This document shows positions 34,841 to 43,330 of a stretch of DNA of 64,000 nt, one piece after another (the first letter of the stretch is position 1; every line of letters starts with the position of its first letter). A model generated the notes under the pieces. That model ran no database searches, was not told where the DNA came from, and worked only from the letters and a program-made list of their open reading frames with translations. Position numbers and translations under genes: made by a program. The DNA comes from Streptomyces malachitofuscus (GTDB lineage: Bacteria; Actinomycetota; Actinomycetes; Streptomycetales; Streptomycetaceae), in NCBI RefSeq assembly GCF_014650055.1, contig NZ_BMUF01000013.1, positions 1-64,000 of the forward strand. Reading direction: 5' to 3'.

Positions 34841-37527
34841 CAGAGGGTCACCGCCTTGCCGTCGGCGCCGGTCGCGCCCCGGGTGTAGCGGGGGTGGATC
34901 AGCCCCACGCAGGTGTACGGCAGTCCGTCGACCTCCTCGACGGGGACCCCCCGCTGCCGGGCGAGCAGGCGGACATGGTCGAGGTCGCTGCCGGCTCCGG
35001 CGCGGGCCAGCACCTTCCAGGGCACACGGCGCAGCAGCACCCGGGTGGTCTCGCCGACGCCCGGCTTGACGAGGTTCACGTCGTGGATGCCGTACTCCTC
35101 GCTGATGCGCTCGACCGCGGCCCAGCCCTCCCAGGTGGGGGTGCGGTCGGCGGAGAGGAGTTCCTTGGCCTCGGCGCAGGCCGCGTCGGCGACCTCCGGG
35201 AAGCGGGCGGAGACGGCGTCCAGGAAGGGTACGGACAGGTCCGCGCCGGCGAGTTCGCGGTAGAACTTGGCGCCGTGGAAGTCGTCCGGGCCGACCAGGT
35301 CGGCCCGCAGCACGGTGCGGGAGATCAGGCCGGAGACGGTGGAGTTGAGGCAGGCGGAGGGGATCAGGTAGTCCTCGCGGGTGCCGTAGGTCCGTACGCA
35401 GGAGCCGGGGTCGGCGAGGACCGCGATCTCCGGGTCGAAGCCGGTGACCCCCTCGGTCTTCTCGAACTCCTCGACCGCCTGGGCGAGTTCGCGGGTGATG
35501 GCGCCCTTGCCGGTCCAGCCGTCGACGAACACGACGTCCCGGGGGTCGTGGTGGGCGGCCAGCCAGCGCAGCGCGTTGGCGTCGATGCCCCGGCCGCGGA
35601 CGATGGAGACGGCGTAGTGCGGCAGGTCGAGCCGGTGACGGTACTGGGCCCAGCGGCGCATCAGGATGCCGACGGGGGTGCCCGCGCGGGCCAGGGAGAC
35701 CAGCACCGGGCGGGGGGACCTTTCGGCCAGGACGGTCTCGGTGACCACGCCCACCGCGTGGGCCAGCCGGGCCGCCGACTCCTCCAGGGCCGCGTGGAAG
35801 AGCTCCTGGTACTGCTCGCTCGGCTGGTACTCCACGGGGAGCGACTCGGCGTAGTGGGCGCCGCCGCTCTGGATGGCCTCCTCGCGCTCCTCGGTCGGCG
35901 CCTCCAGCGTCACGTCCGAGAGGTCCTGGAGCAGCCAGCCGACCTCCTCGGGCGCGTACGAGGAGAAGTCGGGGCCTCTGAGGGGCTCGGGCAGCATGGT
36001 GGCGGGCCTTTCGGGGGCGTCCTGGGCCCCGGGTGTGTACGACGGTACGACCGCGAGGAGGACGTGCGGGGTGTGCGCGGCCAGCCGGGCGAGGAGGCCG
36101 TCGGGTGCGTGCAGGGCGGGGGTGTCGGCGGCCGAGTCGACGACGGCGACGACGGCGTCGAAGCCGCCGCCCGCGACGTTGTAGGCGTAGCGCTCGCCGG
36201 GGCCGTCGGCGGGATCGTCGTGGGCGGGGAAGACCAGGCGGGTGCGTATCGCGTAGCCGGGGTCGTCCACGGCCAGGACCGGTGAGCGGGTGGTGGTGGA
36301 GAAGCGCACGTCGGTGCCGGTGGTCCGCTCCAGCTCGGTGGCGAGGCGGAGCGGGGCGTACATCAGCTCCTCGAAGCCGAGGACGAGGACGCGGTGGGCT
36401 GTCGCGGGGAGCGCGCGTGCGAGGCGGGCCGCCATGGCGGGGAGGGCGGCTTCGAGGCGGGCTCGGTGGGCGGGGGTGAAGCCGTGACGTCCGCCGTCGG
36501 GGAGGCCGGTGGGCCAGCGGAGGTCCACGCGGGTGACGTGCGTCGGCTTGTCTCTCGGCTGCGGGCCGTCGACGGCTGATCGCGCAGTTCCCCGCGCCCC
36601 TGAGGGATGCTGATGCTCCCCGGCGTTTCCAGGCCGGCGCTCGGACGACCCACCCAGGGGCGCGGGGAACTGCGCGACCGGCCCCGACACACCCGCAGCC
36701 GCCCGAGCACCCGCTGTGGCACCTTCATCCGCGGCACCGGCACCCCCCTCCAGGGGCAAGGGGAACTGCGCGATCGGCCCCGACGCACCCGCAGCCGCCC
36801 CGCCACCCCCCGTGGCACTCTCGTAGCGCGCCACCAGCTCCTGGCCCTTCTCCAGGACCCCGTCCGGCAGCCGGACCGTGCCCGACGCGGTCGTCACCAG
36901 GTCGACGCGCGCCCCGATCTCACGGGCGAACGCCTCCAGCCGCCCGGCGTCCGCGGGCGAGCGCATGTCGACGAGGGCGACGACGACGTACCGCGTGCGC
37001 GGATACCGGGCGTGCAGCGCACGCACGGTGTTCAGCACCGTGTTGCCCGTGGAGAACTCGTCGTCGACCAGGACCAGCGGCCCGTCCCCGGCGAGCAGCA
37101 GCGGGTCCTCCGGCAGCAGCAGGTGGGAGGTGGCGTGCGAGTGGGACTCCTCGAAGCCCCCGGCCGTGGCCGTCCCCGCGACCGGGCGGCGCGTGGAGTG
37201 CAGGTACGGCGCCGCTCCCAGACCGTCGGCGACACAGTGCCCGAGCCCGGTGGCGGTCTCGGCGTAGCCGAGGACGACCGCGTCGGCCGCCGAGTCGCCC
37301 AGCAGCTCCCGCACCCTGCGGCCGAGGGCGACACCGTGGCCGTGGACGACGGACGGCGACTGGGGCACGTGCTTGCCCAGGACGTTGGACACCAGCAGGT
37401 GGGCGCGCTTGGGATTGCGGCGCAGCGCCAGTCCCAGCAGGTCGGGCAGGCTCTCGTCGCCGGTCAGCTCGACCCCGAGCCGCCGTGTGACCCAGCTGCC
37501 GGACCATGTGTTCACTGCCTTCTCCAT
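34840..37527 (-). CDS. Phosphoribosyltransferase-TRSP domain protein fused to a StiP-family cysteine-protease-like domain
   Basis: This is one open frame of 895 codons. Residues 1-240 form a Ter-associated phosphoribosyltransferase with the PRPP motif LVLVDDEFSTGNTVL. A linker of about 75 residues is encoded by intergenic-type repeats (GPIAQFPLPL and GPVAQFPAPL, 32 residues apart). Residues about 318-505 resemble the TRSP domain. From Met511 (MLPEPLRGPDFSSYAPEEV) to the end it matches StiP-type domains (VFVDGWTGKGAITREL, SACLNSTVSGLISRT). That Met has GAAAGG 9 nt upstream, so StiP could also be made separately. The operon order places it between the lyase and the HAD gene. Confidence 0.78.
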   Translation of the reverse strand: MEKAVNTWSGSWVTRRLGVELTGDESLPDLLGLALRRNPKRAHLLVSNVLGKHVPQSPSVVHGHGVALGRRVRELLGDSAADAVVLGYAETATGLGHCVADGLGAAPYLHSTRRPVAGTATAGGFEESHSHATSHLLLPEDPLLLAGDGPLVLVDDEFSTGNTVLNTVRALHARYPRTRYVVVALVDMRSPADAGRLEAFAREIGARVDLVTTASGTVRLPDGVLEKGQELVARYESATGGGGAAAGASGPIAQFPLPLEGGAGAADEGATAGARAAAGVSGPVAQFPAPLGGSSERRPGNAGEHQHPSGARGTARSAVDGPQPRDKPTHVTRVDLRWPTGLPDGGRHGFTPAHRARLEAALPAMAARLARALPATAHRVLVLGFEELMYAPLRLATELERTTGTDVRFSTTTRSPVLAVDDPGYAIRTRLVFPAHDDPADGPGERYAYNVAGGGFDAVVAVVDSAADTPALHAPDGLLARLAAHTPHVLLAVVPSYTPGAQDAPERPATMLPEPLRGPDFSSYAPEEVGWLLQDLSDVTLEAPTEEREEAIQSGGAHYAESLPVEYQPSEQYQELFHAALEESAARLAHAVGVVTETVLAERSPRPVLVSLARAGTPVGILMRRWAQYRHRLDLPHYAVSIVRGRGIDANALRWLAAHHDPRDVVFVDGWTGKGAITRELAQAVEEFEKTEGVTGFDPEIAVLADPGSCVRTYGTREDYLIPSACLNSTVSGLISRTVLRADLVGPDDFHGAKFYRELAGADLSVPFLDAVSARFPEVADAACAEAKELLSADRTPTWEGWAAVERISEEYGIHDVNLVKPGVGETTRVLLRRVPWKVLARAGAGSDLDHVRLLARQRGVPVEEVDGLPYTCVGLIHPRYTRGATGADGKAVTL
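35990..36012 (-). promoter_or_regulatory. Internal Shine-Dalgarno and ATG for an independent StiP product
   Basis: On the minus strand the sequence GAAAGG, nine bases, then ATG at 35995-35997 looks like a functional start inside the long open frame. It falls exactly where StiP homology begins. Homologous gene pairs may therefore be expressed as a fusion plus a separate StiP protein. This is not proof that internal initiation is used. Confidence 0.45.
36577..36800 (-). repeat. Dispersed-repeat cluster inside the Ter fusion gene
   Basis: A copy reading GATCGCGCAGTTCCCCGCGC at 36577 is inverted relative to two direct copies starting at 36655 and 36751. Each of these reads CAGGGGC(GC/AA)GGGGAA followed by CTGCGCGA(C/T)CGGCCCCG. 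The direct pair is 96 bp apart, a multiple of three, so it leaves the protein in frame. The element is the same as that at 19.4 kb and in the 103-bp array. Confidence 0.85.
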
Positions 37528-37532
37528 CCCGG

Positions 37533-38699
37533 TCAGTCCGCCAGCCCCGCCGCGAGCAGCTCCACGAAGCCGATGTCCTCGTTGGCCACTCCGAAGACCT
37601 CGGCCCGCAGCAGGGTCCGCTCGGCCCAGGCGCGGTGCGGCTTCACCTCGTTCATCTTGTTCGTGTACGCCGATCTGAGTACACCCCCGCCGTCGCGTTC
37701 CGGACGCAGGATGTCCTGGGCGTCGCTGTACTCCTCGTGACTGACCACGGACAGCGCGTGCACGGGCAGTACGTGGGAGGGGTGGATGACGGTCTTGCCG
37801 AGCAGGCCGTTGGCCCGGTCGAGGGAGATCTCGCGCAGGAGACCGTCCATGGCGTGCTCGATCAGCTTCTCGCGCAGCGCGACGGCCTGGACCTCGTGGA
37901 AGGGGCTCTGCCGCAGCAGCGGCTTGAACATGCGCTCCTGGACCCGGAAGTACTCCCAGACCGGCCCGGTCACGGTGAACCCGGTGCCGTCGGCCCGGCC
38001 CAGCATGTTCACCACGTCGGAGATGACGGAGGCGACGACCTGGATGTCGTACGCCGTGATGTCGGGGCCCCTGCGCAGTCCGTAGGAGGAGCAGAAGTCG
38101 GTGACGCCGAGGCGCAGGGCGAGGACGCGGTCGCGGTACTTGTCGACGGCGCGGAAGATGCCCTCCAGCGTCTCCACGCGGGATTCCCGGTAGAGCAGCT
38201 CGGGCGACTCCAGGACGGGCATGGCGAACAGCCGGTGGCCGGTTTCGGCCTCCGCGGTGGTGAGCGCCTCGAGGAACGGCAGGCCGCGTTCGGGGGTGAA
38301 CTTCGGCAGTACGAATCCGGACAGCAGCCGCACGGCGGGGCCGAGCCGCCGGGCGAGGTCGGGGATCTGCTCGGGGACCCGGACACGGATGAACAGCAGC
38401 GGCAGGTCCGCGTCCGGCCCGGCGGCGAGGTCGGCGAACTGGCGTACGAGGTTCTCCTCGCCGGCGGTGACGTCGGCGTCGTTGATGGAGTCCTCCAGGC
38501 ACAGCACCATCGAGACCACCCCGCGTCCGCCCTGCTTGACCACGTCGTCGGCGAGCCGTGGCCGGGTCGCGGGGCTGTAGAGCGTGGCACCGAGGGCGGC
38601 GGAGAGCAGGCGGGCCGGGGAGTCGTGCGTGAACTCCCCCGGCTCCCGATAGAAGAGACGTTTCCGCACAGCAGGGGCGATGTGCCCGAAATGACGCAT
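37533..38699 (-). CDS. HpcH/HpaI aldolase/citrate lyase family protein of the Ter module
   Basis: The 388-aa protein matches the CitE-like TIM-barrel superfamily: VVSMVLCLEDSINDADVT, a later FVLPKFTPERGLPF, VLESPELLYRESRVETLEG and LALRLGVTDFCSSYGLRRGPDI. In the Ter stress-response systems described by Anantharaman, Iyer and Aravind, this lyase is one of the enzymes of a predicted nucleotide-derived metabolite pathway. ATG 38699 has GGGGGAG 4 nt upstream. Its stop lies 5 bp before the fusion gene, implying one operon. Confidence 0.87.
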   Translation of the reverse strand: MRHFGHIAPAVRKRLFYREPGEFTHDSPARLLSAALGATLYSPATRPRLADDVVKQGGRGVVSMVLCLEDSINDADVTAGEENLVRQFADLAAGPDADLPLLFIRVRVPEQIPDLARRLGPAVRLLSGFVLPKFTPERGLPFLEALTTAEAETGHRLFAMPVLESPELLYRESRVETLEGIFRAVDKYRDRVLALRLGVTDFCSSYGLRRGPDITAYDIQVVASVISDVVNMLGRADGTGFTVTGPVWEYFRVQERMFKPLLRQSPFHEVQAVALREKLIEHAMDGLLREISLDRANGLLGKTVIHPSHVLPVHALSVVSHEEYSDAQDILRPERDGGGVLRSAYTNKMNEVKPHRAWAERTLLRAEVFGVANEDIGFVELLAAGLAD

Positions 38700-38874
38700 T
38701 GAACTCCCCCGTGGCCTCAGTGGAATCAGTGGAATGTGTCGGAAGGTGGCCGGTAATAGTACGTAGAGATCCATGACGGCGGTTCCCGCCGGGCATGAAC
38801 TTCAGGTAACCCGCCCGTGTCGGCTCCAACCCCCCGCATTGTCGTGACCAGGACGGAGAAGGCAGGATGACCAC

Positions 38875-39822
38875 ATGACGCACGCGATGCTGAAGGGGTC
38901 GAACGTCCCTCTCGAGGCCACCACCGTACGCGCCGTGCTGCGCTGGTCGCCCGGGCAGGGGGTGCCCGACGTCGACGCCTCCGCACTGCTCCTCGGCCTC
39001 GACGGTCGTGTGCGCTCCGACGAGGACTTCGTCTTCTACAACCAGCCCCGGCATCCCTCCGGGAAGGTGTGGCGGCTCGGCAAGAAGCGCGTCGCCGACG
39101 GCCTGACCGACACGATCCAGACGGACCTCGCCGGTGTCGAGTCCGGCGTCGGCCGGATTCTGCTGGTCGCGTCGGCGGACGGCGTCACCTTCGACCGCGT
39201 ACGCGCGCTGCGCATCCTGCTGTACGACGCACAGGCCGCCGACGGGGAGGCGCTGGCCTCCTTCGACATCAAGCCGGAGACCGGCCAGGAGACGGCGCTG
39301 ATCTGCGGTGAGCTGTACCGGCGCGGGGACGGCTGGAAGTTCCGGGCGCTCGGTGAGGGCTATTCCAACGGGCTGGAGGGCCTGGCGACCGACTTCGGCA
39401 TCTCGGTGGAGGAGCCGGAGGAGACGCAGGAGCCCGACGCCGCCGACGCCACCCAGCAGGCGCCCGCCACGACGGGGACCCAGGACCAGGCCGACGCGTC
39501 CTCCTCCGAGGCACTGACCCAGCCGCAGGCCCCGCTGGTGCCGCCGGCCCCCGAGGTGTCCCGGCCGCTGCCGCCCGAGCAGCCGGCGGGAGTGCCGGCC
39601 CAGCCCGCGTACGGCTACCCGCCGCAGCAGCCCCCGGCCACTCAGCCGGCCTACGGCTATCCGCATCCGACGAGCCCGCCCGCCTACGGCTACCCGCCGG
39701 CGCCCGCCACGGCCGCCGCCGCGGGAGCGCCGTCGGGCTACGGCTTCCCGCCGTCGGCGTCGGCGTCCCCCGACCCGGACTTCCGGCTTCCGCCGCAGGG
39801 GCCGCAGTTCATCGGCCGTTAG
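38875..39822 (+). CDS. TerD-domain protein with long Pro/Tyr-rich C-terminal tail
   Basis: The 315-aa protein has an N-terminal TerD-like domain (about residues 1-180) with DVDASALLLGLDGRVRSDEDFVFYNQ, ILLYDAQAADGEALASFDI, TALICGELYRRGDGWKFRALGEGY and L-E-G-L-A-T-D-F-G-I. The TerD Ca2+-binding acidic pattern D-x-D-A-S is present. The tail repeats QPAYGYP-type motifs (AYGYPPQQPP, AYGYPHPT, AYGYPPAP, GYGFPPSA). The gene is divergent from the lyase gene. ATG 38875 or 38884 are both possible. Confidence 0.87.
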   Translation: MTHAMLKGSNVPLEATTVRAVLRWSPGQGVPDVDASALLLGLDGRVRSDEDFVFYNQPRHPSGKVWRLGKKRVADGLTDTIQTDLAGVESGVGRILLVASADGVTFDRVRALRILLYDAQAADGEALASFDIKPETGQETALICGELYRRGDGWKFRALGEGYSNGLEGLATDFGISVEEPEETQEPDAADATQQAPATTGTQDQADASSSEALTQPQAPLVPPAPEVSRPLPPEQPAGVPAQPAYGYPPQQPPATQPAYGYPHPTSPPAYGYPPAPATAAAAGAPSGYGFPPSASASPDPDFRLPPQGPQFIGR

Positions 39823-39852
39823 CGGACACCGGTCCCCTGAACCGAGGCCCGC

Positions 39853-40590
39853 TCAGCGCTCGGCCTTGCTCTTGAAGCCCCTGCCCCACTGCAGTCCCCA
39901 CCCGTACAGCCGGTCCAGCTCCGCCTGGAAGCCGTACACGAACTTCACCTCGCGGCGTACGAGGATCTCGTTCTTCACGTTCTCGATCATCACCACCGCG
40001 CAGGAGCGGGCCTGGGGATGGCGCTCGTCGAGGCCGATCTCGATCCGCGGGCCGTTGCTCGGGAACAGCGTGACGATGGCGTGCGTCCGGTCGAACGCGG
40101 GCGTCTGGTCGTAGATGTACGCGAAGACCAGCAGGCGCTTGATCTGCTCGCGGTGGTCGAGGTTGACGTAGATCGTCTCCCCGGAGGCCGAGCCGAACCG
40201 GTCGTCGCCGCTGAGCTTCACGTACGGCGGCGCGTTGACGTCGCCGAGGAAGCCGCCGAGGGGCTGGACCACGCCCTTGGTGCCGTCCTGGAGCTCGTAG
40301 AGACAGCCGAGGTCGAGGTCGACGTTGACCATGGACTGGCTGTGGCCGACGACCTCCGGGGGCTTGAGCGCCTTCAGGGGGTGGCGCAGCAGGCTCTCCC
40401 GCTGGGGGCCGCCGAAGTCTGAGGTGCGCATCCGCCAGCTCAGATTGATCCGCAGATGGCCGGTGGCCGCCCCTTGCTTGGTCAGTGACACCTGCGCGTG
40501 CCGTTTGGTCAGCTCGATCGCGTTGGTGGCCGCGTTGCCCGAGTCGAAGGCGCTCTCGCTGCCGCGCCGCAGTCCGTCCAGGAAACCCAT
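39853..40590 (-). CDS. TerA-like TerD-superfamily protein
   Basis: The 245-aa protein begins MGFLDGLRRGSESAFDSGNA and continues with SLTKQGAATGHLRINLSWRM, VDLDLGCLYELQDGTKGVVQ and IFLFAYIYDQTP-like strands, ending VKFVYGFQAELDRLYGWGLQWGRGFKSK. This pattern is that of TerA-type proteins, which share the calcium-binding beta-sandwich with TerD. A role in membrane-associated stress responses with TerC is inferred from family and context. It lies tail-to-tail with the TerD-tail gene. Confidence 0.85.
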   Translation of the reverse strand: MGFLDGLRRGSESAFDSGNAATNAIELTKRHAQVSLTKQGAATGHLRINLSWRMRTSDFGGPQRESLLRHPLKALKPPEVVGHSQSMVNVDLDLGCLYELQDGTKGVVQPLGGFLGDVNAPPYVKLSGDDRFGSASGETIYVNLDHREQIKRLLVFAYIYDQTPAFDRTHAIVTLFPSNGPRIEIGLDERHPQARSCAVVMIENVKNEILVRREVKFVYGFQAELDRLYGWGLQWGRGFKSKAER

Positions 40591-40656
40591 TCCCGCCCCA
40601 AGTCCGCTTGTCGGCCCCCGCCCCGGCCGCCGGGCACACCCGTGCCGTGGACGGCC

Positions 40657-40699
40657 GACGGGGCGGCCCCGAGGAGTGGTCCTCGGTGGCCGCCCCGTC
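40657..40699 (-). terminator. Intrinsic terminator-like hairpin
   Basis: GACGGGGCGGCC (40657-40668) and GGCCGCCCCGTC (40688-40699) pair perfectly, and CGAGGA/TCCTCG extends the inner stem. It lies 27 bp beyond the TerC stop on the minus strand. Confidence 0.88.
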
Positions 40700-40725
40700 G
40701 AGAGCGTTCCTCACCCGGAGGGCTG

Positions 40726-41865
40726 TCACACCCCCGAGGAGACCTCAGTCTTCTCGTCCGCGTTTCCCTCTGCCGCCGCGAGCGCCCGGTTGCGGCGCAC
40801 GGAGGACCAGAAGGAGGCGCCGATCAGGACGACGCCGATCAGACCGGTGATGATCTCGTTGATCTCGTACTGGATCGTGACGAGCAGGATCATCGCCAGG
40901 GCGCCGATCGCGTAGTGCGCGCCGTGCTCCAGGTACACGTAGTCGTCCAGGGTGCCCTGGCGGACCAGGTAGACCGTGAGCGAACGGACGTACATGGCGC
41001 CGATGCCGAGGCCGAGCGCCATCAGCACGATGTCGTTGGTGATGGCGAAGGCACCGATCACACCGTCGAAGGAGAAGGACGCGTCGAGGACCTCGAGGTA
41101 GAGGAACATGAAGAACGCGGCCTTGCCGGCAAGGGCGATCGCCGAGCGGGGCTTGCCTTCACGCTCGGCCTTCTCCTCCTCCTCGTGTTCGCGTTCCTCC
41201 TCCTCTTCGAGCTTGTCCTCGAAGAATCCGGAGAGACCGCCCACGATCATGTAGGTGATCAGACCGGCGATGCCGGAGAGCAGGACCGTGGCCGACTTGT
41301 CCACGTGCGCGCCGCCATGCTGGTGAGCGTTGGTGGCGAAGGTGACGGCGGAGATCAGCAGGATGATCAGCGCGATGCAGACCGACAGCATGTCGATCTT
41401 GCCGAGCTTGGCCAGCGGGCGCTCCAGCCAGCCGAGCCACTTGATGTCCCGGTCCTCGAAGATGAAGTCCAGGAAGATCATGAGCAGGAACATGCCACCG
41501 AACGCGGCGATCGCCGGGTGGGCGTCGGTGACGAGCTCCTGGTAGCGGTCCTTGTCGCTGAGCGCGAGGTCGACCGCCTCGATCGGACCGAGCTGCGCGC
41601 TCACGGCGACGATGACGACGGGGAAGACCAGCCGCATACCGAAGACGGCGATCAGAATGCCGATGGTGAGGAAGATCTTCTGCCAGAAGGCATTCATCTT
41701 CTTCAGGATGCCGGCGTTGACCACCGCGTTGTCGAAGGACAGCGAGATCTCGAGGATCGAGAGGATCGCCACGATTCCGAAGGCGGTCCACCCCCCGAAG
41801 AGGATCGCTGCGACCAGGCCGAGCGCGGTGACCGCGAACGACCAGCCGAAGGTTTTCAGAACCAC
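40726..41865 (-). CDS. TerC-type integral membrane protein (DUF475)
   Basis: The 379-aa, roughly nine-helix membrane protein carries ILEISLSFDNAVVNAG and the later LEVLDASFSFDGVIGAFA, the two conserved S-F-D-N/G motifs of TerC/DUF475 proteins. A highly charged Glu-rich cytoplasmic loop (EEEEEREHEEEEKAEREGK) separates the halves. It is the membrane hub of the Ter stress complex. Start GTG at 41863-41865. TerD genes lie directly upstream on the same strand. Confidence 0.9.
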   Translation of the reverse strand: MVLKTFGWSFAVTALGLVAAILFGGWTAFGIVAILSILEISLSFDNAVVNAGILKKMNAFWQKIFLTIGILIAVFGMRLVFPVVIVAVSAQLGPIEAVDLALSDKDRYQELVTDAHPAIAAFGGMFLLMIFLDFIFEDRDIKWLGWLERPLAKLGKIDMLSVCIALIILLISAVTFATNAHQHGGAHVDKSATVLLSGIAGLITYMIVGGLSGFFEDKLEEEEEREHEEEEKAEREGKPRSAIALAGKAAFFMFLYLEVLDASFSFDGVIGAFAITNDIVLMALGLGIGAMYVRSLTVYLVRQGTLDDYVYLEHGAHYAIGALAMILLVTIQYEINEIITGLIGVVLIGASFWSSVRRNRALAAAEGNADEKTEVSSGV

Positions 41866-41914
41866 TGGCTACCCCAGGTGTGTTAACGGGTCTCCCCCGC
41901 TGCCGTGATCGGCT

Positions 41915-42490
41915 TTACGAAACGTTGACTCCGAAGTCTAGAGCGATGCCGCGCAGCCCCGACGCGTACCCCTGCCCCACTGCACGGAACTTCCACTCGC
42001 CCTGATAGCGGTAGAGCTCACCGAAGATCATCGCGGTCTCGGTGGACGCGTCCTCGCTCAGGTCGTAGCGGGCGAGCTCCTGGCCGTCCGCCTGGTTCAC
42101 CACGCGGATGAAGGCGTTGCTGACCTGGCCGAAGGTCTGGCCGCGCTCGTCGGCCATGTGGATGGAGACCGGAAAGACGATCTTGTCGCACTGCTGCGGC
42201 ACCGCGGAGAGGTCGACCAGCAGGGACTCGTCGTCGCCCTCGCCCTCACCGGTGAGGTTGTCACCGGTGTGCTCCACCGAGCCGTCGGGGCTCTTGAGCT
42301 GGTTGTAGAAGATGAACCACTCGTCCCCCATGACCCGGCCGCCGGTGCACATCAGCGCGCTGGCGTCGAGGTCGAAGTCCGCTCCGGTGGTGGAGCGCGC
42401 GTCCCAGCCCAGACCGATCATGACCTGTGTGAGGTTGGGTGCGGCCTTGGACAGGGAGACGTTTCCCCCCTTGGCAAGCGTGACGCCCAT
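41915..42490 (-). CDS. terD: TerD family tellurium/stress resistance protein
   Basis: The 191-aa protein begins MGVTLAKGGNVSLSKAAPNL. It has the full TerD set: DFDLDASALMC, EWFIFYNQLKSPDGSVEHTG, DNLTGEGEGDDE (Ca2+-binding acidic loop), AFIRVVNQADGQELARYDL and TAMIFGELYRYQGEWKFRAVGQGYASGL. TerD domains bind Ca2+ and associate with TerC. It is about 70% identical by eye to the next TerD, so the pair arose by duplication. GGGGG-type leader sequence precedes the ATG. Confidence 0.95.
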   Translation of the reverse strand: MGVTLAKGGNVSLSKAAPNLTQVMIGLGWDARSTTGADFDLDASALMCTGGRVMGDEWFIFYNQLKSPDGSVEHTGDNLTGEGEGDDESLLVDLSAVPQQCDKIVFPVSIHMADERGQTFGQVSNAFIRVVNQADGQELARYDLSEDASTETAMIFGELYRYQGEWKFRAVGQGYASGLRGIALDFGVNVS

Positions 42491-42557
42491 GATGCTGGTC
42501 CCCCTCCGGTTGGTGTTTCTCAGGTGGTCCTGCGCTCCCCCAGAGGGGGCGCCCCCA

Positions 42558-42584
42558 GGCGCCGCACGTAAACCGTGCGGCGCC
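42558..42584 (-). terminator. Intrinsic terminator-like hairpin between the two TerD genes
   Basis: GGCGCCGCACG (42558-42568) and CGTGCGGCGCC (42574-42584) form a perfect 11-bp stem with a 5-nt loop. It lies between the second TerD gene's stop and the first TerD gene's start, so the two are probably not one transcript. Confidence 0.8.
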
Positions 42585-42641
42585 GGGCGATGCGGCCGCG
42601 GTCGGCGGCCTGGCTCGGGCGTCGCCGCCCGCGTGGCCGTC

Positions 42642-43217
42642 TCAGACGTTCACACCGAAGTCCTGCGCGATGCCGCGCAGGCCCGACGCGTAGCCCTGGC
42701 CGATGGCGCGGAACTTCCACTCCGCGCCGTGCCGGTACAGCTCGCCGAAGACCATGGCGGTCTCGGTCGAGGCGTCCTCCGACAGGTCGTAACGGGCGAT
42801 CTCGGCGCCGCCGGTCTGGTTGACGACGCGGATGAACGCGTTGCGCACCTGGCCGAAGGACTGCTGGCGGTTCTCGGCGTCGTAGATGGAGACCGGGAAG
42901 ACGATCTTCTCGATGTCCGCCGGAACGGTGGCCAGGTTGACCTTGATCTGCTCGTCGTCGCCCTCGCCCTCACCGGTGAGGTTGTCGCCGGTGTGTTCGA
43001 CGGAGCCGTCCGGGCTCTTGAGGTTGTTGAAGAAGATGAAGTTGGCGTCGCTGCCGACCTTGCCCGAGTTGTTCAGCAGCAGGGCGCTGGCGTCCAGGTC
43101 GAAGTCGGTGCCGGTCGTGGTGCGGATGTCCCACCCCAGTCCGATGATGACCGCGGTCAGGCCCGGCGCCTCCTTGCTCAGCGATACGTTGCCGCCCTTG
43201 CTGAGGCTGACTCCCAC
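42642..43217 (-). CDS. terD: TerD family tellurium/stress resistance protein
   Basis: The 191-aa protein begins MGVSLSKGGNVSLSKEAPGL, with DFDLDASALLLNNSGKVGS, FIFFNNLKSPDGSVEHTG, DNLTGEGEGDDEQIKVNLA, AFIRVVNQTGGAEIARYDL and TAMVFGELYRHGAEWKFRAIGQGYASGL. All the Ca2+-binding acidic residues are kept. A paralogous copy follows downstream. The upstream region to the peroxiredoxin gene (about 110 bp) probably holds its promoter. Confidence 0.95.
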   Translation of the reverse strand: MGVSLSKGGNVSLSKEAPGLTAVIIGLGWDIRTTTGTDFDLDASALLLNNSGKVGSDANFIFFNNLKSPDGSVEHTGDNLTGEGEGDDEQIKVNLATVPADIEKIVFPVSIYDAENRQQSFGQVRNAFIRVVNQTGGAEIARYDLSEDASTETAMVFGELYRHGAEWKFRAIGQGYASGLRGIAQDFGVNV

Positions 43218-43330
43218 GAGTCCTCCATTGGTGTCCAGGGGCGGGGTGCCCCGTAGTGCGTTGGATGTCGGATCAACGAGTAGATCCTAGTGACGGGTTC
43301 CCGGAGCTCGCAGGCCCTGGAAGCGAACAA

